The position numbers were made by a program, and so were the translations under genes. From Lewinellaceae bacterium (GTDB taxonomy: Bacteria > Bacteroidota > Bacteroidia > Chitinophagales > Saprospiraceae), in assembly GCA_020636095.1 (NCBI GenBank), contig JACJYN010000009.1, forward strand, positions 281,553 through 345,552: DNA of 64,000 bases, given 5' to 3'. Each line of letters opens with the position of its first letter. Position 1 is the stretch's first letter. This document shows, piece after piece, positions 24,357 to 34,400 of the stretch. Below the pieces are notes generated by a model. That model searched no databases. It was not told the origin of the DNA and saw only the letters and a list, made by a program, of their open reading frames with translations.

Positions 24357-26414
24357 TTACTCCTCCTGTAATATACGGAATGCCTTCCGGAGTATCTCCT
24401 CCACCAGCCCCTCCAACTCATCGGCCCGCCGATTAGCCTGTATAGCTCCCAAAGCGGCCTGGCCTTTGAACAACCTGGCTTCCAGGGCCACCTCGCCGTT
24501 CTTCACCCGGTAGAACCCATTGATGGAATAAGCATTTTTATATTCGGGGACATCCACGTAGATCAGGGATGCCCGGGCGCCTTTAGCCGTGATCTCCTGA
24601 AGCTGTCCTTCCAGCCGTTTGCCGATTTTCAGCGCATCGTAGAAGTTGTCTTCATCCAGGAACACATTGCGCACGAAGACCGGTTTCTTACCCTCCAGCG
24701 GTATTTGCACCAGCTCATTGACGATCCCGATATCAATACTGCCGCTGCCGGGGATCAGCATGGTTGGCGTTTGTATCCCCCCGATCGATTCCGCCATTTT
24801 CGGCACCTCATCCCGGGCGTATTCGAACAGCAGGGAGATATCGACGTATTTGCCATTCCTCAGCTTGAAGCCGCTCATGGCCTGCAGGATGCTGTAAGTG
24901 AGCAGCCCCTGCCCATATTGGCTGGCCTCGTAGCTCACCTTGTCGGCAGCCGAGCCGGCCAGCACGAACATGCCGGTGCGGTCCTTCATGCGGTCGAGGG
25001 CGCGGATTTGGGTGGAGTTCAGGCTTTTGGTTCCGCTTTCCAGCACTTCCACCACCTTGCCGGAATTGCACGCGTCGAGGATCATGACCTGCTTCTGGGC
25101 GGGGATGTCGTTGATCCATTTGGTGAGTTCTCCGGAAGAGATAGCGCGGGTGCTGCGGACGCCTTCGTCGCTGAGGTCTTCGCTGCTGATGTCCTGGGCC
25201 AGGTAGTAGAACTGCGCCCGCTCGGCCTCGCCATAGGTGACGCCATGGCCGGATAGGTAGACCAGGAGGATGTCTTCGGCTTTGGCCTTTTCTTTAAAAT
25301 CCTCAAAAACGGCTTTGATATTGGCTTTGGTGGGGTGCATGCTCAGGTTGGCAGTATCGGTAGTGAGCAGCCGGATATGCACCTCCTCCCCAAAGAGCTG
25401 GCCGCCGGCCTGCCGGATGGCGCTTGCCATGGCTTCAGCATCCTTGCCCGGGAATTTCAGGTCGAGCTTCGTGCCGGCGTAGTTGGCCGTGCCGGCGATG
25501 ATGGCGTAGAGGGCCGGGCCGCGGATGGGTTGGAAGGAGAAGGAAGGGGCCGTGTTGTCCGTTGTGCCTTTGGCGCTTGCAAAGCGAGGGCGATAGGCCG
25601 CCGTAAAGGCCGGGCTTCTCAGCCAGCCTGCTTCGTTGTAGGCGCGCACCGAGATGGTGTTGAGGCTGTCCTGTAGGAAATAGCGGTGGTACAACGCCAG
25701 GTTGACGTTTAAGGAAGTGCTTCTCTTTTTTTCAAACCCCTGTGGCGGATTGGCATCTTCGATGATCTCTTTGCCGTTGATGAACACGCTTACTTTGCCC
25801 AGGCCGCCGTTGCGGGGCGTGAGATCAATCTGCAATTGATGGTTTTGCGTATCCAGTTGCAGGGATACGATTGGGTAGAGGGCGATGGTATCGAAGCCTT
25901 CGACGGAGCGGATGGGCTCGTCGGAAAAGCCGAGCAGCTTTTGCATCAGGCCAGGCTCGTAGTAGCGCTCTTTGAGTTGTTCGAGATCAATGGCTTCTAC
26001 ACCCACGACAAAGTACATCAGATTCATGGCGCCCGGCGAGGCGTCGAAGAGGCCGGAGGAGGTGGTGGCGACCCAGTCGATGGAATCTAAGGCAATGAGG
26101 GTAGCGATTTCTTTTCCGGAATCGCGCTCCCAAATTTTGGCGGTGTTGTCGCGGCTGCCCGTCAAGACGAACTTGCCACCTGACGGATCGCTAGGAGTGG
26201 CTGGGGAAAAAGCCACAGCAGTCACATCATTGGCGTGCCCTCGATAGGTTTGATTTCGCCGCCGATAAACTCGCTGCCAATGGGGTCTTCCATGTACCGC
26301 GCACTCATCTCTTCCTGTTTCACCACGTTGTTGGTACTGAATCCCAGAGCTTGGCGGTATTGTCGTCGCTACCCGCCAAGACGAATATGCCGCCCTGGGT
26401 AGTACCACCGCCAA
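24357..26414 (-). CDS. WD40-caspase protein paralogue 2, C-terminal part of a frameshifted gene
   Basis: From about 26250 downward the frame is normal: YRGHANDVTAVAFSP, one WD40 blade with KFVLTGSRDNTAKIWE, the linker SGLFDASPGAMNLMYF, the Ig-like segment with LTPRNGGLGKVSVFINGKE, and the caspase domain starting LYAIIAGTANYAGTKLDL. His is in YLSGHGVTYG (about residue 390 of this frame) and Cys in LDACNSGK (about 449). AGSAADKVSYEASQYGQG and the C-terminal RASLIYVDVPEYKNAY domain follow. The first ~55 residues of the open frame, including its start, are out of frame with the WD40 sequence and are not native. The N-terminal half of the same ancestral gene is at 26729-27568. It is the last gene of the five-gene cluster. 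Confidence 0.8.
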   Translation of the reverse strand: MAVVLPRAAYSSWRVATTIPPSSGIQYQQRGETGRDECAVHGRPHWQRVYRRRNQTYRGHANDVTAVAFSPATPSDPSGGKFVLTGSRDNTAKIWERDSGKEIATLIALDSIDWVATTSSGLFDASPGAMNLMYFVVGVEAIDLEQLKERYYEPGLMQKLLGFSDEPIRSVEGFDTIALYPIVSLQLDTQNHQLQIDLTPRNGGLGKVSVFINGKEIIEDANPPQGFEKKRSTSLNVNLALYHRYFLQDSLNTISVRAYNEAGWLRSPAFTAAYRPRFASAKGTTDNTAPSFSFQPIRGPALYAIIAGTANYAGTKLDLKFPGKDAEAMASAIRQAGGQLFGEEVHIRLLTTDTANLSMHPTKANIKAVFEDFKEKAKAEDILLVYLSGHGVTYGEAERAQFYYLAQDISSEDLSDEGVRSTRAISSGELTKWINDIPAQKQVMILDACNSGKVVEVLESGTKSLNSTQIRALDRMKDRTGMFVLAGSAADKVSYEASQYGQGLLTYSILQAMSGFKLRNGKYVDISLLFEYARDEVPKMAESIGGIQTPTMLIPGSGSIDIGIVNELVQIPLEGKKPVFVRNVFLDEDNFYDALKIGKRLEGQLQEITAKGARASLIYVDVPEYKNAYSINGFYRVKNGEVALEARLFKGQAALGAIQANRRADELEGLVEEILRKAFRILQEE

Positions 26415-26790
26415 GCTATTGACCTGCTCATGGTGCCCCGGAAGCGGTCAATTTCTGCCCCGGTTTGAGCATCCCAACGGATGATAGCCTCCCGGTCAGT
26501 GGTAAAGTACCGATTTCCCATCCGGAGAAAAAGCTACAGCTAAAGCTTGCCCAGTACTCTGTGCCAAAGTCAAAAGGGTCGGCATCCTCTCGAAAGACCC
26601 GTACTGGTCTTTGCGGGGCTTCGCGCTGCCACATCTTGACCCCCAAACCACCCGTAAGTTCATACTGGTACCATCCGGCGAAAGAACAGGAATACTTTCC
26701 GCTTCGCCAATCTGAATCAACGCCCCATTCAAGTCCCATCGCTTGACAGGTAAATTTCTTCCACCCCAGCAGCCAGCACCGCTTTCCCAT
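26242..26790 (-). pseudogene. Frame-scrambled WD40 segment joining the two halves of paralogue 2
   Basis: WD40 sequence can be followed through this stretch only by changing frame about four or five times. In order on the minus strand: NLPVKRWDLNGALIQIGE with LAVAFSPDGK in one frame; RYFTTDREAIIRWDAQTG in another; then GGIFVLAGSDDNTAKLWD; then KQEEMSARYMEDPIGSEFIGG in another; finally YRGHANDVTAVAF in the frame of the C-terminal half. Each piece keeps good WD40 character, so the breaks are single-base indels and not old decay. They may be real mutations or sequencing/assembly errors. Confidence 0.75.
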
Positions 26791-27568
26791 CGGGCGTGAA
26801 TGCCGCCGTGACGGGAAGCTGCTCCTCTCCTTTGAAGCAACTGATCACCCCGCCAATCTCCAAGTCCCAGCGACGAACAGTCCCGTCGGCGCTGCCGGTC
26901 AGGATTTGCCTGCCGGCATCGGCAGTGGAAAAAGCGGCGGAGACGACAGCCGCAGAGTGGCCCCTATAGGAACGTATCTTCTTCCCATCCAACCCTAATA
27001 AGGAGGCCGTGTTCCCTGCATAGGCAAGCGTGAAATGCTTGCTGGAAACTTGATGGGGGGCCCCCTCTACGAATGGCGGTGGTTCCTGATTGGGGGGTGT
27101 CAAATCCTCGCCGGGTGAAAGCACACTCGTACACTGGAGGTAATTACGGGCCTCCACGCAAAAGTTTTTGCCGTCAGGCGAAAAGGTGGCCTTAGAAACC
27201 CAATTTTCACCGTGCCGATAACCAGGGGAATGGTCAAAATGCCGCAGGTGCTCGCCACTCAACGCCCATTGGTGTACGTTGCCGTTGCCATCGGCAGTTA
27301 GGGCATATTTGTGAGGGCCGTCGTAGAGGAAAGCCACCGCCTGGATACTTGCTGTATGCCTCCTGAAGGTTTGTATTTCCTTTCCGTTTATGCTCCAGAG
27401 AATGGCCGTTTCATCTATACTGCCCGTAAGAATGTATTGCTCATCTGGAGAAATGGCCGCAGCCGTGATGTCGTCAGCGTGGCCTGTAGGCACTACCAAG
27501 CGCGGCACTTGCGCCACTAAGCCAGCCGCAAAAGCCAGCAACAAAAGAAAGATGGGTGTTTTTCTCAT
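26729..27568 (-). CDS. WD40-caspase protein paralogue 2, N-terminal part of a frameshifted gene
   Basis: The signal peptide (IFLLLLAFAAGLVAQ) and VPRLVVPTGHADDITAAAISPDEQY are the standard N terminus of the WD40-caspase family of this window. Five or so WD40 blades follow (YILTGSIDETAILW, RQILTGSADGTVRRWD and others). The frame ends with GVEEIYLSSDGT and a stop, where the continuing WD40 sequence (NLPVKRWDLNG) is found in another frame. On its own it would be a secreted half-propeller without protease. It starts 28 bp after the stop codon of the preceding paralogue, so it is in the same operon. Confidence 0.75.
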   Translation of the reverse strand: MRKTPIFLLLLAFAAGLVAQVPRLVVPTGHADDITAAAISPDEQYILTGSIDETAILWSINGKEIQTFRRHTASIQAVAFLYDGPHKYALTADGNGNVHQWALSGEHLRHFDHSPGYRHGENWVSKATFSPDGKNFCVEARNYLQCTSVLSPGEDLTPPNQEPPPFVEGAPHQVSSKHFTLAYAGNTASLLGLDGKKIRSYRGHSAAVVSAAFSTADAGRQILTGSADGTVRRWDLEIGGVISCFKGEEQLPVTAAFTPDGKAVLAAGVEEIYLSSDGT

Positions 27569-27596
27569 GATTTTTATGTTGAGTTCAAGTTATAAG

Positions 27597-30500
27597 TTAT
27601 TTCAGCATCCCGTCTACTTGTGCCATGATGGCCTCCACCAAGCCCGGCGCCTCCTCTTTTTTGCCGGTGACGGTGAAGGCTTCGCCCACCACCGTTTTGC
27701 CTTTGAAGAGGCGGGCGCGCACGGTCACGGCATCGCCTGCTACGCCATACAGCCCTTTGAGGGAGTAGGCATTTTCATACTCACTCACATCCACATAGAT
27801 CAGCTCTGCCTGCGCCCCCTTTGCAGTCACGCTACGGAAGTAGTCGGCCAATGCCAGCCCCAGCCCCAGCTCATCGTCGAAGCTGTCCTCGTTTTGGAAA
27901 ACGTTGCGGATGAAGACGGGTTTCCTCGGCGCCAGCTGGATATTCACCTTTTCATTGACGATCCCGATATCGATGCTGCCGCTTCGGGGCGTCAGCATGG
28001 TGGGCGACTGAATGCCGCCTATGCTTTCGGCCATTTCCGGGACCTTGTCGCGGGTGTACTCGAAGAGCTGTACGACATCGACGTACTTGCCCTCCCGGAG
28101 TTTAACAAGCCCGCTCATGCCCTCCAGCAGGCTGTAGGTGAGCAGCCCCTGACCGTACTGGCTGGCCTCGTAGCTCACCTTATCGGCCGCCGAGCCTGCC
28201 AGCACGTACATGCCGGTGCGGTCTTTCATGCGGTCCAGCGCGCGGATTTGGCTGGAGTTGAGAGCTTTTTGGCCGCCATCCAGAATCTCCACCACCTTGC
28301 CGGAGTTGCAGGCATCGATGATCATCACCTGCTTCTGGGCGGGGATGTCGTTGATCCATTTGGTGAATTCCGCCGATGAAACCGTACGGGATTTCCGGAT
28401 ACCTTCATCACTGAGGTCAATACTGCCGATTTCCTGAGTAAGATAATAGAACTGTGCCCGCTCGGCATCGCCGTAGGTGATGCCGTGGCCAGAGAGGTAC
28501 ACCAGGAGGATGTCTTCGGCTACCGCCTGGCCCTTGAATGCTTCAAATGCCGCCTTAATATTGGAGCGGGTGGGGTGCATACTTACCTCGGCGGTATCGG
28601 TGGTAAAAAGCCGGACATGAACCCTGTCTTCAAACAGCTGTCCACCGGCCTGCTGTATGGCCTGGGCCATGGCCGCGGCGTCTTTGCCCGGAAATTTGAG
28701 GTCCAGTTTTGTGCCGGCGTAGTTGGCCGTGCCGACGATGATGGCGTAGAGAGAAGGGTCGCGGAGGGGCTGGAAGGAGAGGGAAGGGGGGGTATCGCCT
28801 GGCGCCCCTTTACTGCGGGCAAAATTGGGGCGATAGGCAACGGAACGCGCCGGGCTTTTCAGCCAGCCGGCTTCATTGCAGGCCCGTACCGAGATGGTGT
28901 TGAGGGTGTCCTGCAGAAAATAGCGGTTGAATTTCGACAGATTGACGAGGATGGATGTGCTCCGTGTTTTTTCAAAGCCCTGGGAGGGATTGGCGTCCGG
29001 AATGACCTCCTTGCCGTTGATGAACACGCTGGCCGGGCCGATGCCGCCGTTGCGGGGCGTCAGTTCGATCTGCAATTCACGAGCCTGGCTGTCCAGTTCC
29101 AATTGGACAATAGGGTAGAGGGCGACGGTATCGAAGCCTTCGACGGAGCGGATGGGTTCATCCGAAATACCCAGCAGCTTGTCCATCAGGCCGGGTTCGT
29201 AATAGCGTTCCTTGAGCTGTTCGAGTTCAATGAGTTCCTGTCCGGCCGAGAAGTAGATCATTTCCATTGCTTTCGGGCTGGCATCGAACAGGCCATTGGA
29301 GCAGATACATACCCAGTCTTCCCGGCCGGCCGGGATAATGGTAGCTAATTCTTCACCCGTTTCCGAGTCCCATAACTTGGCCGTTCCATCTTCACTACCG
29401 GTCAGGGCAAAGTGTTTATCCCCGGAAGGGCAGTCTCTGTCTTGCGGGCAGGCGGGAGAAAGGGCGACGGATACCAATGCGGCAGTGTGCCCTTTAAACC
29501 GATGTTTCAGATTGCCCTGCAGGTCCCACAGCTGGGCCACACCGGCCCGGTCGCCTTCTAAGATATATTGCTCATCGTGGGAAAAGGTAGCGCAGCTGTG
29601 TTTGCGATGCAGGTCGTGGCTTCCGTGTTCCGAATTGCTGGAAAAGCTTTGTACAAGAGGGAGGTTTTGTTCTTTGCGCCCTAACAATCTGGCCACCGAG
29701 CCCTCGCCTTCATTCAGGCAATGAATGGCAAAGTTGCCCTGGGGTGAAACGGCCGTGTAAAGGATGCCGCTGTGCCCTTCGTTCAGCATCGACCATTCTA
29801 ATTGTCCGGAAAGGCCCCACAAGTCGATATGGCCGGTCCGGTCCCAGGTGTAGATGTGCTGTCCATCCGCAGAAAAATCGCCATAATCTATGCTGTGATT
29901 GTGCCGGTATTCCTGTTTCACGTTGCCATCGCGGCCTCTCAGTATGGCCATTGAACCGCCTTCATTGGCAGAGTCGGGATGCTTGAAGACAGACAGGGTA
30001 TACTGCCCGTCGGGTGAGAAGGCCTGAAAAGATTCGCCGGCAGCAGGAGGAGGAGCATGGTAGCAATAGTGGCGATCCATATTCCAAAATACAGGGGTAC
30101 TGTCCTGGTAGGTAGTGAAAACGATATGGCCTTCCGGGGTGAAGGCGGCCTTCACGCCCCGGGCAGGTTGGAAGCCTGTTTGTTGCAGGAGATCGCCCTT
30201 CAGGTTCCACATCCGGGCAACCCCGCCACCGGAAGGGCCGGATGTGTCGCTAAGTGTGAGGACGTAAATCTCATCTGACGAGCAGGCTACATCGGCCAGG
30301 GCATTTTCTGAAGGGGTAGGGAAAGCGGAAATTTCCTTGCCCTTCAAGTCCCAAACCCTTATTTCCCCATTGTTACTGCCGGTGAGGATCAACGGCCCGT
30401 TTCCGAATGGGCGTTCTTTTCCTTCCGGCCCCGCAGGAATGAAGGCCAGGCTGGCCAATCCGGGAACCTCAAATGACAACAACACTGCGCCTTCTATAGT

Positions 30501-31454
30501 AGTCAGCCGGACGGAACCGTCTTTTCTACCGGTAAGGATAGCCGGTTTCTTTTCGAACGGGCAGCCAGTGCAGGGGGGAGAAAACGCGAAGCCCAGCGAT
30601 TCAGGGATTTGCAGTGTGCGTACGTTTTTCCCCTCCCTGGTTTTCACGGAGAGTTTTCCCTCCCGGGTTTTAAAGTAGAGGAATTGTCCGTCCGGCGTAA
30701 AACCCGCAGCCTCCAACCCCGGGATGTCAAAGTGCTGCAGGGTGTCTCCCTGCAGGTTATATAAAGTGGCTGCATTTTTAAGGTCGCTGGTTAAAAAGAC
30801 TCGCCCCTTCTCGTTGGAGCAATCGGCGCACTCAGGAGCAAAGGCGACAAAGCGGGCATTGGGGGCATCGAAAGACAGCAGGGTGTCCTTTTGTAGATTG
30901 AAGAGAGTGATGGTTTCTACATGCGGGTGGTTGGAGTATTGCCCTTCCCCGATAGTTCCGGCTTCGATATCCTCCGTACTACAGGCGAGCACCAGCGGGC
31001 CGTTGCCGGGGGGGCAGCCCAAACCTTTCGGGCAGGCCGGAGAGAAGTCTGCCGACTGGTAGGAGCGGCAGTGGAATTGGGCCGTTTTTTTCCCATTAAT
31101 ATCCCACATCTCGGCAAGTAGGCCCCACTCGCCATCGTCGGAATAGGCTATTACGTGCGAACCATCTGAAGAAAAAGCTACCGATTCAACCGCTGCGTTC
31201 TCTTCCTGGCTACTTGTTTTAAAAGTGCGTAATTCCTGCCCCTGCCGGTTCCAAAGTTTGACGGTTTTATCAGCACTGCCGGTAAGTAGCAGTTGCTCCT
31301 GCCCGGGAGGGCATTCCATGCCATTAGGGCAAGGGGGAGAAAAAGCGGCGCAGGTGACGGCTTTGGAATGGCCCACGGGTACGATCAGTTCCGGCTTTTG
31401 CCCCCAGGTGATCAGCGGCAGGGTAAGGAGGAAGGAGAGGAGGTTTTTTTTCAT
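27597..31454 (-). CDS. Exported WD40-repeat caspase protein with Cys-pair loops (paralogue 3, 1285 aa)
   Basis: Signal peptide NLLSFLLTLPLITWGQ, then PELIVPVGHSKAVTC and WD40 repeats to about residue 700. Several blades have the usual SPDGK turn replaced by a longer loop with two cysteines: FSPPCPNGMECPPG, FSPACPKGLGCPPG, FAPECADCSNEKG, FSPPCTGCPFEKK and LSPACPQDRDCPSG. A sixth (IPAGPEGKERPFGNG) has the loop without Cys. The linker NGLFDASPKAMEMIYF (about 718), the Ig-like LTPRNGGIGPASVFINGKE and the caspase domain follow; His is in YLSGHGITYG (about 990) and Cys in IDACNSGK (about 1049). The conserved C-terminal domain ends VEAIMAQVDGMLK. It is predicted to be an extracytoplasmic cysteine protease with disulfide-stabilised propeller loops. 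It is the longest member and fourth of five genes in the cluster. Confidence 0.85.
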   Translation of the reverse strand: MKKNLLSFLLTLPLITWGQKPELIVPVGHSKAVTCAAFSPPCPNGMECPPGQEQLLLTGSADKTVKLWNRQGQELRTFKTSSQEENAAVESVAFSSDGSHVIAYSDDGEWGLLAEMWDINGKKTAQFHCRSYQSADFSPACPKGLGCPPGNGPLVLACSTEDIEAGTIGEGQYSNHPHVETITLFNLQKDTLLSFDAPNARFVAFAPECADCSNEKGRVFLTSDLKNAATLYNLQGDTLQHFDIPGLEAAGFTPDGQFLYFKTREGKLSVKTREGKNVRTLQIPESLGFAFSPPCTGCPFEKKPAILTGRKDGSVRLTTIEGAVLLSFEVPGLASLAFIPAGPEGKERPFGNGPLILTGSNNGEIRVWDLKGKEISAFPTPSENALADVACSSDEIYVLTLSDTSGPSGGGVARMWNLKGDLLQQTGFQPARGVKAAFTPEGHIVFTTYQDSTPVFWNMDRHYCYHAPPPAAGESFQAFSPDGQYTLSVFKHPDSANEGGSMAILRGRDGNVKQEYRHNHSIDYGDFSADGQHIYTWDRTGHIDLWGLSGQLEWSMLNEGHSGILYTAVSPQGNFAIHCLNEGEGSVARLLGRKEQNLPLVQSFSSNSEHGSHDLHRKHSCATFSHDEQYILEGDRAGVAQLWDLQGNLKHRFKGHTAALVSVALSPACPQDRDCPSGDKHFALTGSEDGTAKLWDSETGEELATIIPAGREDWVCICSNGLFDASPKAMEMIYFSAGQELIELEQLKERYYEPGLMDKLLGISDEPIRSVEGFDTVALYPIVQLELDSQARELQIELTPRNGGIGPASVFINGKEVIPDANPSQGFEKTRSTSILVNLSKFNRYFLQDTLNTISVRACNEAGWLKSPARSVAYRPNFARSKGAPGDTPPSLSFQPLRDPSLYAIIVGTANYAGTKLDLKFPGKDAAAMAQAIQQAGGQLFEDRVHVRLFTTDTAEVSMHPTRSNIKAAFEAFKGQAVAEDILLVYLSGHGITYGDAERAQFYYLTQEIGSIDLSDEGIRKSRTVSSAEFTKWINDIPAQKQVMIIDACNSGKVVEILDGGQKALNSSQIRALDRMKDRTGMYVLAGSAADKVSYEASQYGQGLLTYSLLEGMSGLVKLREGKYVDVVQLFEYTRDKVPEMAESIGGIQSPTMLTPRSGSIDIGIVNEKVNIQLAPRKPVFIRNVFQNEDSFDDELGLGLALADYFRSVTAKGAQAELIYVDVSEYENAYSLKGLYGVAGDAVTVRARLFKGKTVVGEAFTVTGKKEEAPGLVEAIMAQVDGMLK

Positions 31455-31465
31455 GGTTTTAGGGC

Positions 31466-34400
31466 TTACTTCTTTTGCAATAATCCAAAAGCCTGTTTCA
31501 AAATGTCTTCCACCAGCGCATTTAGTTCCCCGTCCGTCCCCTCGGCCTGTATGTCTCCCAATGGGGTGTTGCCTTTGAACAATTTGGCCTGCAGGCTTAT
31601 CGCTTCTCCCTGCAGCAGGTATCTGCCCTTGATCGAATAGGCGTCTTTGTATTGGGGCACATCGATATAAATCAGCTCGGCCCGGGCGCCTCTGGCAGTG
31701 ATTTGCTGGAAATAGCCCTCCAGTACTTTGGTGATACCGAGCACATCGTTGAAGGCAGATTCCTCCTGGAATATATTGCGCACAAAAACGGGCTTGACCT
31801 GCGCCACCGGTATTTGCACATTCTCGTCAACCATGCCGATGTCAAAACTCTCGCCGCCCATTGGGAAGGCCAGCATGGGGGTCTGTATGCCGCCGATTTC
31901 GCGGGCCAGCTCGGGCACCCGGTCGCGGGCATACTGGAAGAGCTGCACTACGTCCACATATTTGCCGTCCTTGAGGGCCAGGCCGCTCATGCCCTGCAGC
32001 AAGCTGTAGGTGAGCAGCCCCTGGCCGTAGCGGCTGGCCTCGTAGCTAACCTTATCGGCTGCACTGCCGGATAGGACGAACATGCCGGTACGGTCTTTCA
32101 TGCGGTCCAGGGCGCGGATTTGGCTGGAGTTGAGCGATTTTTTGCCTGCGAGCAGGTCCTCCACCACTTTCCCCGAGTTACAGGCGTCGAGGATCATCAC
32201 CTGTTTCCGGGCGGCCACGTGCGTGAGCCAGTCCGTCAATTCCTGAGAAGAAATGGTAAAATTCTTGCGGAGTTCCGGGTCGCTGATGTCTTCTCCGCCT
32301 ACGTCTTTGGTGATGTAGTAAAACTGTGCCTGTTCGCCGGCCCCGTAGGTGATGCCATGGCCGGAGAAATAAATGATAAACACGTCCTGAGGTTTTGCCA
32401 CAGCGGCCACCTCCTGGAAAGCGGCCCTGATGTTCTCCTTACTGGAGGGCGTTGCCTCCTCTGTGTTCAATAGCCTGACGGTTATATTTTCTCCGAAGAG
32501 CGCTTTGCCAGCCTGTTCAAAAGCCTGCCCTATGGCGGCGGCATCTTTATCCGGGAATTTGAGGTCCAGCTGTTCGCCATTGTAATCCGCAGTGCCAATG
32601 ACGATAGCGTAGAGGCTGGGGTTTTTTGCGACGGAAAAGGTAGGGTCGCCGGGGGAAGGGAGCGGAGGCTTGTATGTCAATTCATAGAGCTGGCTTTTGA
32701 GCCAACCGGAAGCATTGTACACGCGCAGGCCGATCGTATTCTCCTGGCCTGGCGTCATAAATTTTTCAAACTGCTTCAGAGGAATGCTCAGGCTGGCTTG
32801 CCGGCCCGGGTTGGCATCTTCTACCATTTCCTTTCCATTGACAAATACGCTCAGTTTGCCCATTCCACCGCTACGGGCTGTGAGTTTTACCTGTATCTGC
32901 TCGCCCTGTATGGAGGCTTCGATCTCGGGATAGAGCTCCACTGTGCTTAAAGTGGCCACTTCCCTTTTTTCATCCCGAACTGCTCCCATGATCTTGGCCA
33001 GAAGCCCGGGTTCGTAATATCTTTCCTTAAGTTGCTCCAGTTCTACTACTTCGCGGCCCACCTTGAAATACATGAGTTGCATGGCCTCCGGAGAAGCGTC
33101 GAAAAGGCCTTCGGGGCTCATCACTACCCATTTGTCTTCCTCCAGGGTGTAAAGGGAAGCCAGTTCTTTGCCGGCTGAGAGGTCCCAGATGCGCAGGCTG
33201 CGGTCATCTCCGGCGGAAAAGGCATAACGCCCGTCATCCGATACAGTAATGTCGTTGATGATCCCCTGGTGCCCTTCCAGTTTGCGGACTACCGCTCCGG
33301 ATCGCAGGTCGATCAGGGCCAGTTCGCCGGCCTCAGTGCCGGCCAGGGCCTGCTGTCCGTTGGGCAGGAAGGCGATCTTGCTGATCCGAAATAACCCGGG
33401 TTCCAGTCCCCGGGGCTGCCCGCTGAAGGATGGCCAGTACAGGAGGGTATTAGGGGCAATAAATTCTTCGGAAAACCACATGATAACGGATTGCTGCTCT
33501 GCCGAGAAAGCAACATGATATGCAAACCGGCTCGAGGCATTCGCAAACTGGAATTCCGATTGTTTCTGCTCTTTCGGCAGGTTCCAAACTTCCACGGTTT
33601 CCCGGCCCTCCAAGTTAACCAGTGCCCATTCTCCATCGGGAGTGGTATAGAATACAGGAAATGTCGATGAGGACAGAGGGGCGTCTGCCGCCACATTCCA
33701 AACGGTTAGGCTGTCCTGGGAAGCGTTCGTCTCCCAACTCCTTTTCTGGAGGTAAATTCGTTGTCCGTCAGTAGAAAATGCCTTGAATTGATCCGGTTTG
33801 AACTGCTTACCCAGATTGGGGAGCAGCCTGGGGGAGGCCGTTCCTGCTTTCCAGACGCCGGGCGTGTAACCTGCTTTCCAGGTAAACACGGTTTGGCCGT
33901 CTGCACTGGCGCCCAGGGCGGGCCGCATATAAGACCAGTCTTCGTCCTCCGGAGCCATCCTGTTGTCCGGCGCCGCATAGGCTTTGGTGACCCTGCCTTC
34001 CTGGAAATTCCAGTAGCGAAGAATGCCGTCATAGGCGCCGGCAAACATGCCCTGGCCATCCGGTGCTTTCCAGGCCATCATCACCCGAAGGGCTTTGCTT
34101 TCCAGGGTGTTTTCCAGGCTGCCCAGCGTTTTGTCCCAAAGTTTGATCCTGCCTTTCCAGCCTCCGCTAAGAACTTGCTTATAATCGGGCGAAAAGACGG
34201 CATTGGAAAAGTCATCTTCCGTATCCCGGATGGTAAACAAAGTTTTCATATTGTCCAGGTCCCAAATCCTGATAGTAGAAAAATCTTCGGCGGTGATCGC
34301 CCGCAAGCCTTCCGGCGTGAAGCTTACTTTTACGGTAAAGGCGCCTTCTTCCTGATAAGGGAGATAGGGCGGATATTCACTGTAAAGCGGGATGGGGGAG

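Noticed and set aside
27390..28379. Long plus-strand frames opposite the caspase genes (also at 8100-9308, 14145-15083, 39352-40194 and others)
   Set aside because: They are antisense shadows of GC-rich coding sequence; their translations lack domain features, while the minus-strand frames carry clear caspase, WD40 or signal-peptide sequence.
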